DNA of 34,142 nt. Origin: Alectoria sarmentosa (Eukaryota; Ascomycota; Lecanoromycetes; Lecanorales; Parmeliaceae). This document shows positions 1-12,167 of the stretch, in pieces. How positions within the stretch are numbered: position 1 is the first letter of the stretch; the number at the start of each line of letters is the position of its first letter. Below the pieces are notes generated by a model. That model was not told the DNA's origin. It did not search any database and saw only the letters and a program-made list of their open reading frames with translations. The translations under genes were made by a program, and so were the position numbers. The stretch spans positions 1 to 34,142 of the forward strand of contig WOGZ01000339.1 in NCBI GenBank assembly GCA_009733775.1, written 5' to 3'.

Positions 1-330
1 TTTCGATATAATCGTTTTTATATATTTATCGATTATATATTAATCGATTTTTAATGTGCATTTAATAATTCGAAAATAAAATTTTCAAAAAATCGTTTTT
101 TTATAAAAAGTGAAATTTTTTATATAAAATATCGTGGCGAATATGTTCAAAAAAATATAATTATTTTCAAATTTCGACATTTTCATTTTTATTACCCGCG
201 ATTAATTTTATTGTTATTATTTATTGAAAAAGAAAAGAGAGAAAAAAATAAAAATGATTATCGTCGTCGATTTTATTATCATTATTCGATATTTATTTTA
301 TTTATTCGATGCTCATCTCATTATCGTTAT

Positions 331-700
331 TCGATTTTAATTCTCGCGAGAGTCGAAATTTGTGTTTTTCAAAAAAACATTTATTACGCGCTCGATGATC
401 TTATTATCATTATTTGAAAATTATTTCATTATCGTTATTTTACGCTCGATTTACTATCGTTATTCGACGTTTATTTTATTATTATTATTCGATTTTAATT
501 TTCGTAAAAATCGAAATTCGTATTTTATTAAAACACTTTTATTATGCGTTCGAGAATTTTATTGTTATTATTCGATGTTTATTATACGTTCGATAATTTT
601 ATTATTATTATTTAATATTTATTTTAATTATTTAACACTTATTTTATTATTATTATTCGATTTTAATTTTCGTGAAAATTTAAATTCGTGTTTTTTATAT
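331..700. repeat. Imperfect ~160-bp tandem repeat, three units
   Basis: The motif tcgattttaatt begins at 331, 489 and 657, giving spacings of 158 and 168 bp. Each copy is followed by related sequence (a short inverted repeat around TTTTCG, then a gaaattYgtRtttt-like stretch), and the spacers share ttattattattcga and cgttcgataatt-like words. The copies differ mainly by C/T and G/A changes. No gene is visible. It could be a minisatellite inside a degraded element. Confidence 0.6.
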
Positions 701-3353
701 ATTTTCACTGTGTGCTCGATAGTTTTATTATTATTATTCGATAATCACTTTATTTATTCGACGTTTAACGTTTAAAAGAAAAGAAAAAAAAGAAAGAAGT
801 TAATGTATACGACTATAAAAGAAATGTGATTTTTCATCTTTATTACTTAGTTTTCAGCGTCGCAAGTGTTGAAATTCGTGACTTTATTATATAGTTTTAT
901 TCGAATAAAAGTATTAAAATAATTAAATTCGTTTCACTTTTTTTATTCGATTATCGTTAAATGTAAAATTAATAAGTTTTATATTTTATATAATATTTTA
1001 ATTAAGTAATTTATTATTTACTTTTAACATTTTTTATTAAATATAAAAAAATTTATTTTATATTTTATATATCGTTATTAAAACTTTAATATTTATATAA
1101 CGATAATTTAAAATTATAAATAATTTTAATTAATAATAAAAAAAAAAAAAAATAATAATAAAATGTTAAATAAAAGAGTTCGCAATAATAAAATATTTAA
1201 AAAAGATTTCTCATTTTATAAAACTTCGTGAAAATTAATAAAGTATTTCGAAAATGTTAAAAACGCAATTAAGAATTTTAAATAAATAAAAAAATTACGT
1301 AAATTAATATTTAAAACGAAGTAAAGATCGTAATCGTTATAAAAAATTAAAAAGCGAAATAAATTATAAAAAAAGTAATAATAAAGAATTTATAAATAAA
1401 TCTTTAATTAAAAAACTTAATAAAAGCGATTAAAAAAAGATTAAAAACTTATATACGCATATATACGCATATTTTAATACGTTAAAACGTCTCACATCAC
1501 GAAAAAAACAATAATTTTAAAAATTATAAACATAAATACAATTATTTAACATTAATTTATATACTTTTATATATTAAAAAATAATTTTTTATTAATAAAA
1601 ATCGTTAAAAGATAATGAAAGACAATAACGAAAGTAATAACGATAGCGATAATAATAATAACAACGATAAAAACAACGAGAATAATAACAAAAAAAAATA
1701 ACACGCATAATAGTTATTTTTATTAACAAAACCCTCGTATATGTTAATCAAAGAAATTTTATTTTTTTTAAACGCGTAAAACGTCGCGAACATCGTTATC
1801 GACGACGATAATAATATGTATAATAATTTGATAAGCGAAAACGAAAGAATTAATTATATAAAAATGACTCTCGCGAGAATATTAATTATATTTAAATTGA
1901 CGCGTGTTAACTCGCGACTCGATATAAATCACGCGAGGGTTATTTATAAAAACACGCATGTAACGAAAATAAACGAAGATTTAACACGCATTAACGTAAT
2001 CTCTTAAACATTTATCAATTTTTTTTAATTAATGTATTTTGAGCGATGAAAGAAAAAATAATAAAAGAAAAAACGACGATAATAAAAATAATTACTAATC
2101 TTATTAATCAAATATTCTTTTATAATAAATGCGAATATTTATAAACGAAAATAATCGAGATCGTTATAATAATAATAGTTATTAATTTTATTAATTAAAC
2201 ATTTTTTAAAACAATTTTTTATATTTATAAATAAAATAAAAAATAATAATAATAAAAACGATAATAAAAATAGAAATAAAAATAAAAATAATAATAACGA
2301 CGATAATAATCATATTCGTAAATTAAAAATTCTCGCATTATTAATTCTCAATTTATAAAAAAAACGATTTTTAAAATCACGAAAACGATGAAAAATAATT
2401 AAATTTATTATTAACATTATTAATATATTTTTTACGAATTTCGTCGATTCTCGTAATTAATTAAGTAAATTTAAATGCTTTTTAAAATATTTATTATAAA
2501 ATATAATTAATTTGTATTAAATAATTATAATCTTATTTAATTATTATTTTATAATATATATATTTCGTTGTTACGATAATGTATAACTCGTTAAAATATT
2601 ATTATAATAATAAAAAATATAAATAAAATAATAAATATAAACAAAAAATTAAATTTATTATTTATTAATAATAATGTTAATATTAATGTTAATGTTATTA
2701 TTATTAAAAAATAAAAATAAAAATAAAACTTTAAATTTATTAACGTGATTTTCAAATAATAATAATAATAAAATTATAATAATTAATAACAATAATCGCA
2801 TTTCGCAATAACGATAATAATATATCGTAATATAATTATAAAATGTTTACGCTTTATTAATCAAAATAATAATGTTTATAATTACGTTATCGCGATTTTA
2901 ATATATAAATATATTAACACATTTATAAAAATCTACGATAAATAATTTATATATATTAAAATAATAAACGTTAATTTAAATTATATTCAATTAATAATAA
3001 ATAATATAAATGAATATAAAAAACTTATAAATATTTAATTACATTATATAATTATATTAAAATTTAAGAATTAAATCTTTTAAAAGAGAAAATAATTATA
3101 AAAATGAGAATATTTAAAGCGATTTAATAAAACTCGTTTAAGTCGCTTACTAAATTGCGTGCTACGTAATTAAAATGCGTTTTTAACATGTTTAATAAAA
3201 GTCTTAAATATTCGTAATTTTTTTTTTCTTTTTTTTTTTTTTAATTATTAATTCATTTAGCAATTTATCGATTGAAATTTATTATTATATTTATAAACCT
3301 CGTTATTGCCTAATTGCTACGCAGCTTTATTAAAAAATGATTTTACTATCTCA

Positions 3354-3801
3354 CATTATTATTATAAAATAAACTTATACGATTTTAACGATATAATAAT
3401 CTCGTAAATATAACAAAAAAATATAATGTTATTTAAAAAAGAAATTAATTCGTGAAATAAGCGCAAAGATTTTCTAAAAGTTTCGTTATTAATTTTATTT
3501 AACATATTTAAATTAAATATTAATTTATATATATATATTCGAATTTTATAAGTTTTTAATCGTTGAAAAACGTATATCGAGTTTTATAATTTGCAAAATT
3601 ATAAAATATTTATATTTTTATAAAAGCTAAAAATTAAAAATGTAAAGTTTTTATATATAAATTTTTAATAAAAGCGCTTAAAAGATTTAAAAGTTATTAT
3701 TTAAACGTGATTTAAAATAGAAAACTTATTTGATTTTTTAATTAATTGTATATATAAGTTTAAAATATATTATTTTAACTTTAATTTATTTTTTTATATA
3801 T
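3354..3801 (+). repeat. Left copy of a ~445-bp dispersed element shared with the right flank
   Basis: This segment aligns nearly gap-free with 32813-33256 in the same orientation. Anchor words common to both include gaaattaattcgtgaaataag (read in two overlapping halves), catatttaaattaaatatta, taaaagcgct and aactttaWtttattttttta. Differences are mostly C/T and G/A transitions, as expected for independent mutation of two copies. The left copy keeps more non-CpG cytosines, and intact words just upstream (near 3310-3325), so it may be the less mutated copy. Not enough remains to say what kind of element it was. Confidence 0.8.
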
Positions 3802-5267
3802 ATTAATTAATATATTAAATGAAGTTAAATCTTTTTTTTTTTTAATTTTATTATTTATTAAATATCGTATTTATAATTTATTTACATTTATTAATTATTT
3901 AATTATAATAAAAAATGTGCGATAAAGTTTAAACGATTAAAATTTGATAATATTATATATATTTAAATAATTTAATATAACATAAACATAATTATCTTAA
4001 ATTATTATTAATTAATATAAAAAAAGCGAATCGTTATCGAGTTTATATTTATTAATTTTAAGATTAAAGACGATTTTTATATTTTGCAAATTGATTATAT
4101 ATTAATTTTTAATATTATAAATTTCATTTCTTTAATTTTAAATAAATCGATATCGATAAAGTATTTATAAACGATAAAAAGTTAAAATAATTTCGTTTTA
4201 ATTTCGATTTCGATTTTTTTCTTTTTAATAAATCAAATTATTAACTTTTTTAAATATTTATAATTTTTCATTTTTTTTATTAATGTCTTATTTTCTTTTT
4301 ATTTTATTCGTTATTAATCGTTATTTACGAATTAAAAACATCGATAAATGTTTATAAATCGTTTAAGTAATTAATAAATTAAATTATTATCAATGTTCGC
4401 ATTTTAATAATCAAAAAAAATTGAAAAAAGTGATAAAAATAAAAATTATTCGATCGTGTAAAAATTAAATTTGCATCAATAAACATTTAATTGAATATCG
4501 TTATTTTCAAATTTATAAATCGTGATTTATTAATAAATAAGTTCGACATATTATATTATATAAAAAATTAAATAATTAATTCGATAATAACGAATTTAAT
4601 TATAAATTTTCTAAAAAAAAATTTAATTATTAAAGAAAAACGTATTACTTAAATTGAATTAAAAAGATTTTAATTTATTAAATTTGAATAATAACGTTAT
4701 TAATAAATTTTATAACGATTTTTAAATTAAATATTTTAATAATTAATATATTAATTATATTTCTTTTCGTTATAATTTTATTTTTCTTTATTTAATTAAA
4801 TAAAAATCGCTTATTATTATTAATTATTAAAATATTTTCACATTTGTTTTCGAAAAAGATTTTATAAACTTAAGTTTAATATTTAATAATATAACGATAA
4901 TAATATAATTTATAAATATAATAAAAAATTGTATTATATTATTTATTTTTATTATATTAATTATTAAATAATTTTAATTTTAATTCAATTAAGAAAATAA
5001 AGTAATTATTATAATAATAATTTAATTTTTAATATAACTTTAATAATAATAAAAATAAAAATAATAAAATCGATTATTAATAATCGAACGCGAATAATAA
5101 CGATAATAATAATAATAACGATAATAATAAACTTAAATCGAGATTTAAATAAATTATTTTTATTTTAAATGATTAATGAATTATATACGATTTCAAATTT
5201 ACACGATTTAATTTTTATATATCACGACTTTGTCTTTTACTTATTATACGCGATCGTCGCAATTAAA

Positions 5268-5627
5268 AATTACGGGGGTGATTGTTGGTTTTGCGCTCCC
5301 GTCAAGGGTTTTCCAAAAAGAAGTAAATCATTATGACTTAGGTTTATTCATCGAATAATGACAATTGTCATGATCAATTGCCATGATAAATCATGATAAT
5401 GATCTACTTACCCGTAGGCCGAATACGAGGAATATTAACCCACAGTCCCTCTGTTCTGATCTGCAAAGTCTGAAGACGCATATCTTTCGCAAGCCTTGCA
5501 ATATTGGTCATAGAACGTTTCCAAGCAACAAGATCTAGGAAGCCATACAAGCAGCCAATTGATACTTCACAGCCCAACCTTTTCCCTGACGTCGCCACCT
5601 TTATATCTCATTTTTATCTTCAAAGCC
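5268..5627. other. Boundary between AT block and gene island; palindrome-rich, no gene seen
   Basis: Composition switches abruptly near 5270, where a G-rich word (acgggggtg) follows the AT block. A perfect 14-bp palindrome, atgacaattgtcat, lies at 5358-5371, followed by several catgat/atcatg words to about 5405. This could be the surviving end of a transposable element or just a boundary sequence. A 64-codon open frame on the minus strand (5404-5598) has no recognisable domain and I do not call it a gene. The secreted-protein gene to the right ends at 5628, so its 3' untranslated region probably lies here. Confidence 0.4.
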
Positions 5628-6206
5628 CTAAATAGTATTGGCCAATCGCCCCGTCCCTACTGTCCCTACTCCATCCACTACGACATCGAAATTCAGGTCC
5701 ACAGAATCATACATCCTCAACCACATGTGTATTGTCTTCACCGTATACGACCACTCCACCCACCGCATTGTGGCTCCGGGAACCAGCGTCAGCTCGACCG
5801 CCCCCCATGCGTATTCCCGCGGAAATCGGATCCCCGAGTACATCGTGTCGCCGTGCGTCAGTATGTCCCCAACGGCTGCTTCGATGCATCTGGTAGCGCT
5901 AAGACGGTTGATGGGGACCGTGTAGTTGCGAAAGACTATAGTCACGGTGGTGTGGGGGACGGGGCGATAAAGTGGGTCTGGCGGGAGGTCTCGTAGACTG
6001 GGGCTGTGTGAGAATGTGGTTGTGTTGGGCTGTAATTTGCTGACTCACCCGAATCGACTGGACAGGGTGGGGTTATTGGGGAAGGTCAGATTCAGCGCGT
6101 CGCCGTTTGAGAGCGTTAGGGATGGAATCGTTGGCGGGGGTGCTGCTGCAGCAAGGATGGAGGTACATAACGGAAGAAGAAAGATGAGGAAGTGTAGCGT
6201 GGACAT
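5628..6206 (-). CDS. Small secreted protein, paralogue of the gene at 20672-21282
   Basis: Two-exon model: exon 1 is 6206-6049, intron 6048-6004 (45 bp, GTGAGT..CACACAG), exon 2 is 6003-5628, encoding 177 aa. The chosen ATG opens a clear signal peptide (MSTLHFLIFLLPLCTSILAA, hydrophobic to about residue 21). The mature chain has an N-x-T site (NLT near 39) and no transmembrane segment. The C-terminal half contains W-rich and D-F-x-V-x-x-x-G-x-G-x-x-G-x-G-like motifs (MRWVEWSYTV, then DLNFDV and GVGTVGTGRL), which match the paralogue motif by motif, including intron position. I recognise the pattern from uncharacterised secreted proteins of ascomycetes but know no function. An alternative acceptor 6 bp further on keeps the frame. 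An ATG further upstream in the open frame would hide the signal peptide, so I rejected it. Confidence 0.75.
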
Positions 6207-7480
6207 TTCAACCAGCTTTTCTGCGAAGACTTCATTAAGCAGAAGACAGATGGTCTCTAAAATCGCTTCGGGATCTAGCATATTACTAGGAAACGGTCCT
6301 GCTTACTGGCGCGTCTACGGCCTCGCGGCTCCTGCTCCCGATCTTTGATCTCTCTGACACCGTGCGTCCCTTTTCGAGCCTCGAGCACAGCAATCGGATG
6401 CGCTGCGCTTCTCCGTGCGCGCTTTCGGGTTCGAGCTAGTTGATGCATGATGCCGTCAGCTGTAGCAATGTGAAGCTTCGCGGTTTCGAGAGGATATCGT
6501 GTGCTTCTTCTCAAGGGAAAAGCGAGGGATACGTTTGTGTGAAGGTGGATGAAATCGTTGAAGGTGTGGATGGTATTCTGAGGCGATGATGTGCTGCCGA
6601 GAAAGTTTGGTCCGCAAGTGGACAGGCTCTGGTTATGGTGGATCAGCTTCTACGGTATCTCACGAAAATGTTTTCAATTTTAGTGTTCCATGTCCGAGCA
6701 AGCTTGACCACCTTAGGCTATCTAAAGACCTCTGATCTGTGACGAAGAGCCTGCCAATCTTCTACTTCTTCCTGGGACGATTGGGCGAGAATCGTGTACA
6801 TGATTCACTCCGCCACTGTGTACGAGCCGCAGATCTGTAGCTGCATATCGCCAGGAACGAGTCTACAGGCACGAGTAGGTATTGAGATGTGTAGGAATCT
6901 AAAACGTAGCTGCCTTGGCTCGGATTCTGTCACCTGACAGCCAAAGCCTCCATCCCACCTCCATCTAGGGAAGATGTACAAGCTTGAATCTGAGGTCGGA
7001 GACAATCTCTTTCTAGCAGCTCCCCCGCTAAGACGGGCATACAATGCAAGCCATATTAGATACAATGGTCATATGTATTAGATGGCAATATGTTTTACTG
7101 CCGTACTCCCAGCAAGGCAACATTGGAGGGAAAACAGAATTCGTCTAATGAGTGGCTTTCATCACGCTGAAAGAGAGGCTCTGCCATGAAAAGGGTCATC
7201 AGTCAAAACATTGAGAATCTCTTTTCCCTTTCATGATCGCGAAGAGTGGGTTCGAGTTCAAAGTGAACGATCGGTGAGCTTCAGATCAAAATGCACGTGA
7301 CATTGAATCCGAAATTTTAGCGCGTCACGGGATTCTTTATCTCACTCAACACTCATCTTTTTCATGATAAGCCTTTTAGATATTAGCATGTTGTTGGGTT
7401 GAGATAACAACCTTGGAAGACTTGCTTTCACCTCGCCTCTCTCCCATTCATCTCTCCTCACAGGTATCTTCACTTTCAAG
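6207..7480. other. Intergenic; no convincing gene
   Basis: This stretch separates the divergent secreted gene (left) and the 674-aa gene (right), so it should hold both promoters. A minus-strand open frame at 6805-7065 ends in a Cys-containing stretch (ACRLVPGDMQLQICGSYT) that looks faintly protein-like but lacks a credible start or signal peptide. Words resembling a tRNA B box (ggttcgag at 6428 and 7249) lack an A box and cloverleaf. Nothing else is supported. Confidence 0.4.
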
Positions 7481-9567
7481 ATGGAGCAGCGTCACCAGCA
7501 CTTCATCATTGCACGTGTCAACGGCAGATACCGAAACCTTGCTGCCGTGGCTCAGTGGCCATATGGTAACACTATTCTCGAATGTTGTCGCAATACTCTC
7601 AAAATACTCCAAGCAACAACCAATCGGCTTCCCATGGAAGAGGAGTTGAAGGCGGCAGAGCGCTGCCAGGAAATTTTCTGGACCCAAGGTGTTTTCGAGG
7701 AGCCTGAACATTGGGACGTCGCCACGGACGCTCCATTTCCCTTCCTCATGACATGTCTGATGTTAGGGACCACACACGGTCTGAGCGATGGCTACATCTG
7801 CGCTGTCACGATTGGACCCTGGCAGATCAAGCATAACTCAAGACATCCTAATGAAGGTTCGTTTCCTGCTGTATTTAAGAGGATCAGCCTATTTTCTGAA
7901 GCTGATGCTATAGACTAGGCATAACAGTGTTCGATATTACGGATGCTTCTCGTGTACGATATTGCTTAGTATACTTTGAAGACACGACGACCGGTGACCC
8001 TGTCCAGTTGATGGCCCCCATGTCCGCGCGTACCTACTTTGAGGGTTACTGCGATGTCAGTAAATTGGACGAAACTTCCAAGAGGACACTCCTATCGCTC
8101 CTTGCACAGCTCCAGAATTGCAGCTTGATCCCAACTGCAGTTCTTGAAAATACATGGCCGTGCGATACTTGGAATGAATCGGATGACGTCCAGAAGGGTT
8201 TACAGCCAGTAAATGAAAATTTAGGCAGTCTAATCACCGCTGAGCGTTACAAGGCAACGAGCCTCAGAGATCATGCCATGGACAAACTCGTCCAGACTAT
8301 CGTGAATGATCCTGAAACCGCTAGGAAAGTAGCATCTGAAGCAGATGTCCTCACGGATTTCTACCCGAGACTGAGAGGGGAATTGTACTACCACTCTAAA
8401 TGCTTGAGACCGTCTCCGGCACTGCTAGATCTCCTCTATGCTGCCTTTACAGATGAAGGATACGTCGATCTGAGCCCATTTCACACCTTCAATTGTGTGG
8501 ATCTGTCTTTGTTGGTCTCCAGGCTTCAAGAGCATGGCCAAATGACTCGTTTGAACCTCTCGAACATGCCGAATCTTACGAACGAGGGGCTCTCATTAGT
8601 GCTGGTTTCTGGTTCAAAACGAGTCTTCGAAGCTGTTTATCTCATGGAGAACCCCCAGATCTCGATCCAACCGCTATGCGCTCTCGGCTGCGCATGCGAC
8701 CTATATCACTCAGGGCTGCTACGGCGCTTCGTCAAACAAGGGAAATATGGCACCGTTCGCCCGCCACTGCTACACGCAAATTTTGCAATTGGAGAAAACG
8801 CTGTTACACAACTCGTCTGGTTAACCTTGACTAGAGAGCAAACGCTTGCCTCAGAGTATCGCAAGCCAGATGGGTCAATGTCCTGGGATACTCTGAGCGC
8901 CGAAGGGGAACCTCTAGGCAGCAATCCGCTACCGTTCTCTAAGAGGCTGCTATACAACGCTTGCTCGCTCATACATGTACCATTCAGCACTACCAGGCTC
9001 ATCACTGGAGTTTGGAATCTCTTGGAGTGGGGTTCTTATGCGAACGTAATGGATAGGTCGGAAGTAATGAAAATCGCGGCAAGCTCATTCGCAATTGGTT
9101 CCTCGTCGTGTTCTTCCCGCTGGAACACCTCAGCCAATGGAGTTTCACCCTTCAGCACAGAGCCCTATCCGAAGAACGCCAAAAACTTCCGTATTGTTGG
9201 GAGTGATGGAAAATCATCTCGGCTTACGGCTTTGAGAACTGGCCAGTGGGCATTGCTCGTGATTCAAAGGCGTTGGAACGGGTTGGGAGCCAAACACCAG
9301 ATGGAATATGCCCTTGTCAGTCCTACTGGTGATTCTCAGGCAACATCAACCAGCTTCCGAACTGCCGACATATCTAGCTATCTGGATACCATCGAGGAAA
9401 AGGACTCAACATTTGCAGGGCAAGCGCGAGAGCTGCGTAAGTGGTGGGAGCACAACGTCGATGAGGTGGAAGCAATTAGTTTCTATGATGAAAAAGACAT
9501 TCATGATATCTTGCGAAAGGTCTATGACCCTGCTGAGGACTCTTTAGGCATGGACCTAAAGATATGA
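7481..9567 (+). CDS. Uncharacterised 674-aa fungal protein with a weak leucine-rich-repeat-like segment
   Basis: Two exons: 7481-7856, then a 62-bp intron 7857-7918 (GTTCGT..GACTAG, branch-like gctgat), then 7919-9567. The join is phase 1 and reads through smoothly (HPNE-G-ITVFDITD). The protein has no signal peptide or transmembrane segment, so it is probably cytosolic or nuclear. The middle has a stretch like leucine-rich repeats (LDLLYAAF, VDLSLLVSRL, MTRLNLSNMPNLTNEGLSLV, around residues 290-360). The rest, including the W-rich C-terminal third (ELRKWWEHNVDE), matches no family I can name. The ATG is the first in frame and follows a pyrimidine-rich leader. Codon use looks normal and the frame is intact over 2 kb, so it is very likely a real gene. 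An F-box or LRR-type adaptor role would be a guess. Confidence 0.8.
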
Positions 9568-11564
9568 AAATCATTGGGAGACGGAACATGAGGCCAAACC
9601 GAAGCTGTCATGTGTTGGGCAGATCAAGGTGATCGATCATGGATAAGCACATGATATGTTGCTGGACGAATGCTGGGCAGCTGCGCCGGCGATATTTTTT
9701 CGGACGCCGTCCTACCAGCATTGATATGACAGCTTCCAACCTGTGCCCCTGTGTGTACATTAATAGACGGATCAACATTAGCAATCAGAACATTGATCAT
9801 CAACTACTGTGCTTCTTTCAGGTATTCTTTTCACGAATTGGATTCTTGACGTAGGGTACAGCTTAGAGTTGCGGAATCGAAACGACCGAGTCCGCCACGC
9901 TGATGGCCATTCAAGGTACCCATGTTAGACAATTTCCTAACTACAAGTTCCCTCTCACATTGATGACGACTGAAGTTATCACGCTATACAACTGTATACA
10001 TCAAGCCATCATTCGAAATGCGGCAATAGTTGGACGTGTCATTCTAGAGCTCCGTAGTAGTCTTATACGAGTCTTCCCAACCGCACAACCATAGCTGCAA
10101 TTAGCCTTTCATGCAAAAATATAAACCGCTATCCGAAGCCCTCTGAAATCCATCGTCCTACTCGTAAAGCATGTCATTTTTGCAAAGTCCCAAGGAGCGT
10201 TTGACCGGACATTCACAATGACGAGAAGCCAGTAGATACCGTAAATAACCTTGAAAAAGCAATTCGAGACAAGTGGATGGCAGCTTCGGATGGCGGGCAG
10301 GACGGGCTTGATCAGCGATGATGACTCGGGCTTTTCCTCGGACGATCCATGGAGCCATAGCAAACACAAATCAATTTGGCTGAGGCTTCAATTTGCGATT
10401 CTCTTCTAATCTGCTGGAATTATATAGGGTTTTTGTTCTAGAACTGGATCCCTCTCTCGAAGCAAAGCTGATAAACAAAAACCACCGCTCCATGCTTGCG
10501 CTTCAAGATCGGATACGAAGATGCTCTCGAAATATGAGGTACAGAGGGCCTTTGACGGCATGAGATACTCTCAAGGATCGTCGTGCGGGATGTAAGGCTT
10601 CTCCTGATTGGTTTCTCGTGTTCTCCCCATGCATTAATTGCGTATTGTATAGTGTCAATGCTTGGAATGTAGACGGTCGACGAAATAACGTTGCGAGTAT
10701 CGAGCGGAGTACGGGACTGGTAGCTGCATATCGCTGGCGGAATAAATCCAGTGCCTTTTAGTCGTCACGCTGAAGGTCTGGAGCGGGGGATAAAGAAATT
10801 GGGGCTTGTCTTTAGGGGTAAGACTCGTAAGGGCGCCTCCTCATTTTCATATTCTCGACGGTGTATTCAAGCATAACGGTACGCGCAGACTTGAGGAGAA
10901 GCTTCTTGCATTACGTTCTAGCATCTCAGAGTGAAAGCCTCAAATCAAATCATGATAGAAGATTATGTGTATAGTTGTTGAGTCTTTTTGGCGTTGCACA
11001 GCCTCTCGGCTAATTCTGCGCTTGAAACGCGCGCAAAAGAATCCGTCCTCTCATTTCGCATGTTCTGATACGTTCTAAGAATGAAACTCAAGCAACGCGC
11101 AGGAGGCCTATTAATAAGAACTGCTGGAACGCAGGACCTTGCGATTTGGGTTTGGCATGACTCTGGGCTTCCAATATCAGGTCCAACAGCCCGCCTTTGC
11201 AAAACATCATGAAAGATCCTGTCAATGCCTCGAAGTTTCAAAAACTGTAAATTTCAATGGCCCTTGCTATCTCTCGCGGTAGAAAGGACCGATGTTGCGC
11301 ATAGTCCGTTGAGTTATGCGCAACGTTGCAGAACTGACCCGACGTGGCTTGGCAGTCAATATCCATTGAAGACCGCTTGGAGTGTGAAGTACAAAAGAAG
11401 TATTCTTCTCGCGCGGTCTCGGAAAGTTTCGTCTTCAGTCTACCACAATTGTTTACCCAGTCACTCTTTCCAACGTCGCTCTATACTCCCCAGAGAAGCT
11501 ATACTTGAAGATCGCTGTACTTGGTCTTCTCCCTCTCTCTCAAAGACCTCGAACTATAATCAAG
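9568..11564. other. Two-kilobase intergenic stretch; no gene supported
   Basis: Contains only short open frames on both strands without recognisable domains. The longest is a stop-free minus-strand frame of about 108 codons without an ATG (10764-10438), within the range expected by chance in 24 kb read in six frames. The last 150 bp (11415-11564), with pyrimidine-rich tracts and an ATG context of aagatg, is probably the promoter and leader of the secreted-protein gene at 11565. Confidence 0.4.
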
Positions 11565-12167
11565 ATGTATAACATCCTCACAATCACGCTTGCTGCGATA
11601 TTCGTTGCGACTGTCGCCTCGACACCAGTCAACCAAAAACGCCAAAACGGGCAGCAAGTAATTTTCCGCAGCGATCTCAAGCAGGGGGAAGGCCAATCGC
11701 CCGAGTTCAAGGACCTCTTGCGTATGTAGAACAGGATGGCATTAATGTACCGAAACTGACCAACTGTGGCCTTAGTGAGTCACGCGAAGACGAATGTCAC
11801 GGGCCAATACGACATCACATTCGTGGACCAGGCCGAAAAAGCCAATGCAGATAGAGGAATCGTCGAATCGCGTGGAATTCCCCTCGGTATCGGTAACCTG
11901 ACTCTCTACATCAATATGGGCACGGACAAGGCAAATCCAACCGGTCCGCAACCTGTCACTCTAGGCGCGACGCAGCAGAGCGCCGGCTGGTTTTACACCG
12001 TGGGCGGAGAATTGAAGTCGGCTTCCAGTGTTCCGCAGTGGGATTCTTGGATCATCTGCGAGGGCGATCAGGGTTATCCGAGGCTTTTCTGGGTCGGCGT
12101 TGTCGATTTGACTGTGCGTATCCCGGAGTACTGCAGTGCTGTGAGACTGTATGCAGAAAATGTTTAG
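11565..12167 (+). CDS. Small secreted protein resembling fungal DUF7907-type proteins
   Basis: Exon 1 is 11565-11721, a 54-bp intron runs 11722-11775 (GTATGT..CTTAG with a CTGAC branch site), and exon 2 is 11776-12167, giving 182 aa. Residues 1-19 form a signal peptide (MYNILTITLAAIFVATVAS), followed by a Lys-Arg pair at 25-26 that fits Kex2-type processing. N-glycosylation sites include NVT and NLT. The C-terminal part reads W-x-I-I-C-E...GYPRLFW...YCSAVRLYAENV: two cysteines with an aromatic LFW between them, as in the small secreted fungal proteins grouped as DUF7907. That assignment is from memory of the family and unverified. It is probably extracellular; an effector role is possible but nothing in the sequence shows it. 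Confidence 0.8.

Larger units (their letters stand above)
1..5267. repeat. AT-rich, RIP-like degenerate repeat block (left flank)
   Basis: Almost pure A/T sequence with no believable coding region; the few open frames are made of Ile/Asn/Lys/Tyr/Phe codons and arise from composition. Surviving cytosines are mostly followed by G, the pattern expected if C in other contexts was converted to T on both strands. Poly-A/T runs and AAT/GATAAT microsatellite tracts are common (about 1610-1690, 2220-2310, 2640-2830, 5040-5130). It holds a ~160-bp tandem repeat (331-700) and one copy of an element shared with the right flank (3354-3801). The T-rich motif of 480-660 reappears as its reverse complement near 5040-5140, so an inverted arrangement is possible. 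Most likely transposon sequence mutated beyond recognition; the original element cannot be named. Confidence 0.85.

Noticed and set aside
211..775. Overlapping open frames of up to 137 codons in the left AT block
   Set aside because: They lie in a tandem repeat of almost pure A/T, are rich in Ile/Phe/Tyr/Leu, and have no motif; the mutation process left few stops in this T-rich strand.
5404..5598. Minus-strand 64-codon open frame next to the secreted-protein gene
   Set aside because: No signal peptide or domain, and it lies where the 3' untranslated region of the neighbouring gene is expected.
6805..7065. Minus-strand frame with two cysteines, possible small secreted protein
   Set aside because: The frame lacks a credible ATG and signal peptide, and splice attempts did not give a consistent model.
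7240..7270. tRNA B-box-like word (gggttcgagttc)
   Set aside because: No A box at the right distance and no cloverleaf pairing; a similar word near 6428 fails the same way.
10438..10764. Minus-strand stop-free frame of about 108 codons
   Set aside because: It has no ATG, no recognised motif, and a length expected by chance in this much sequence.
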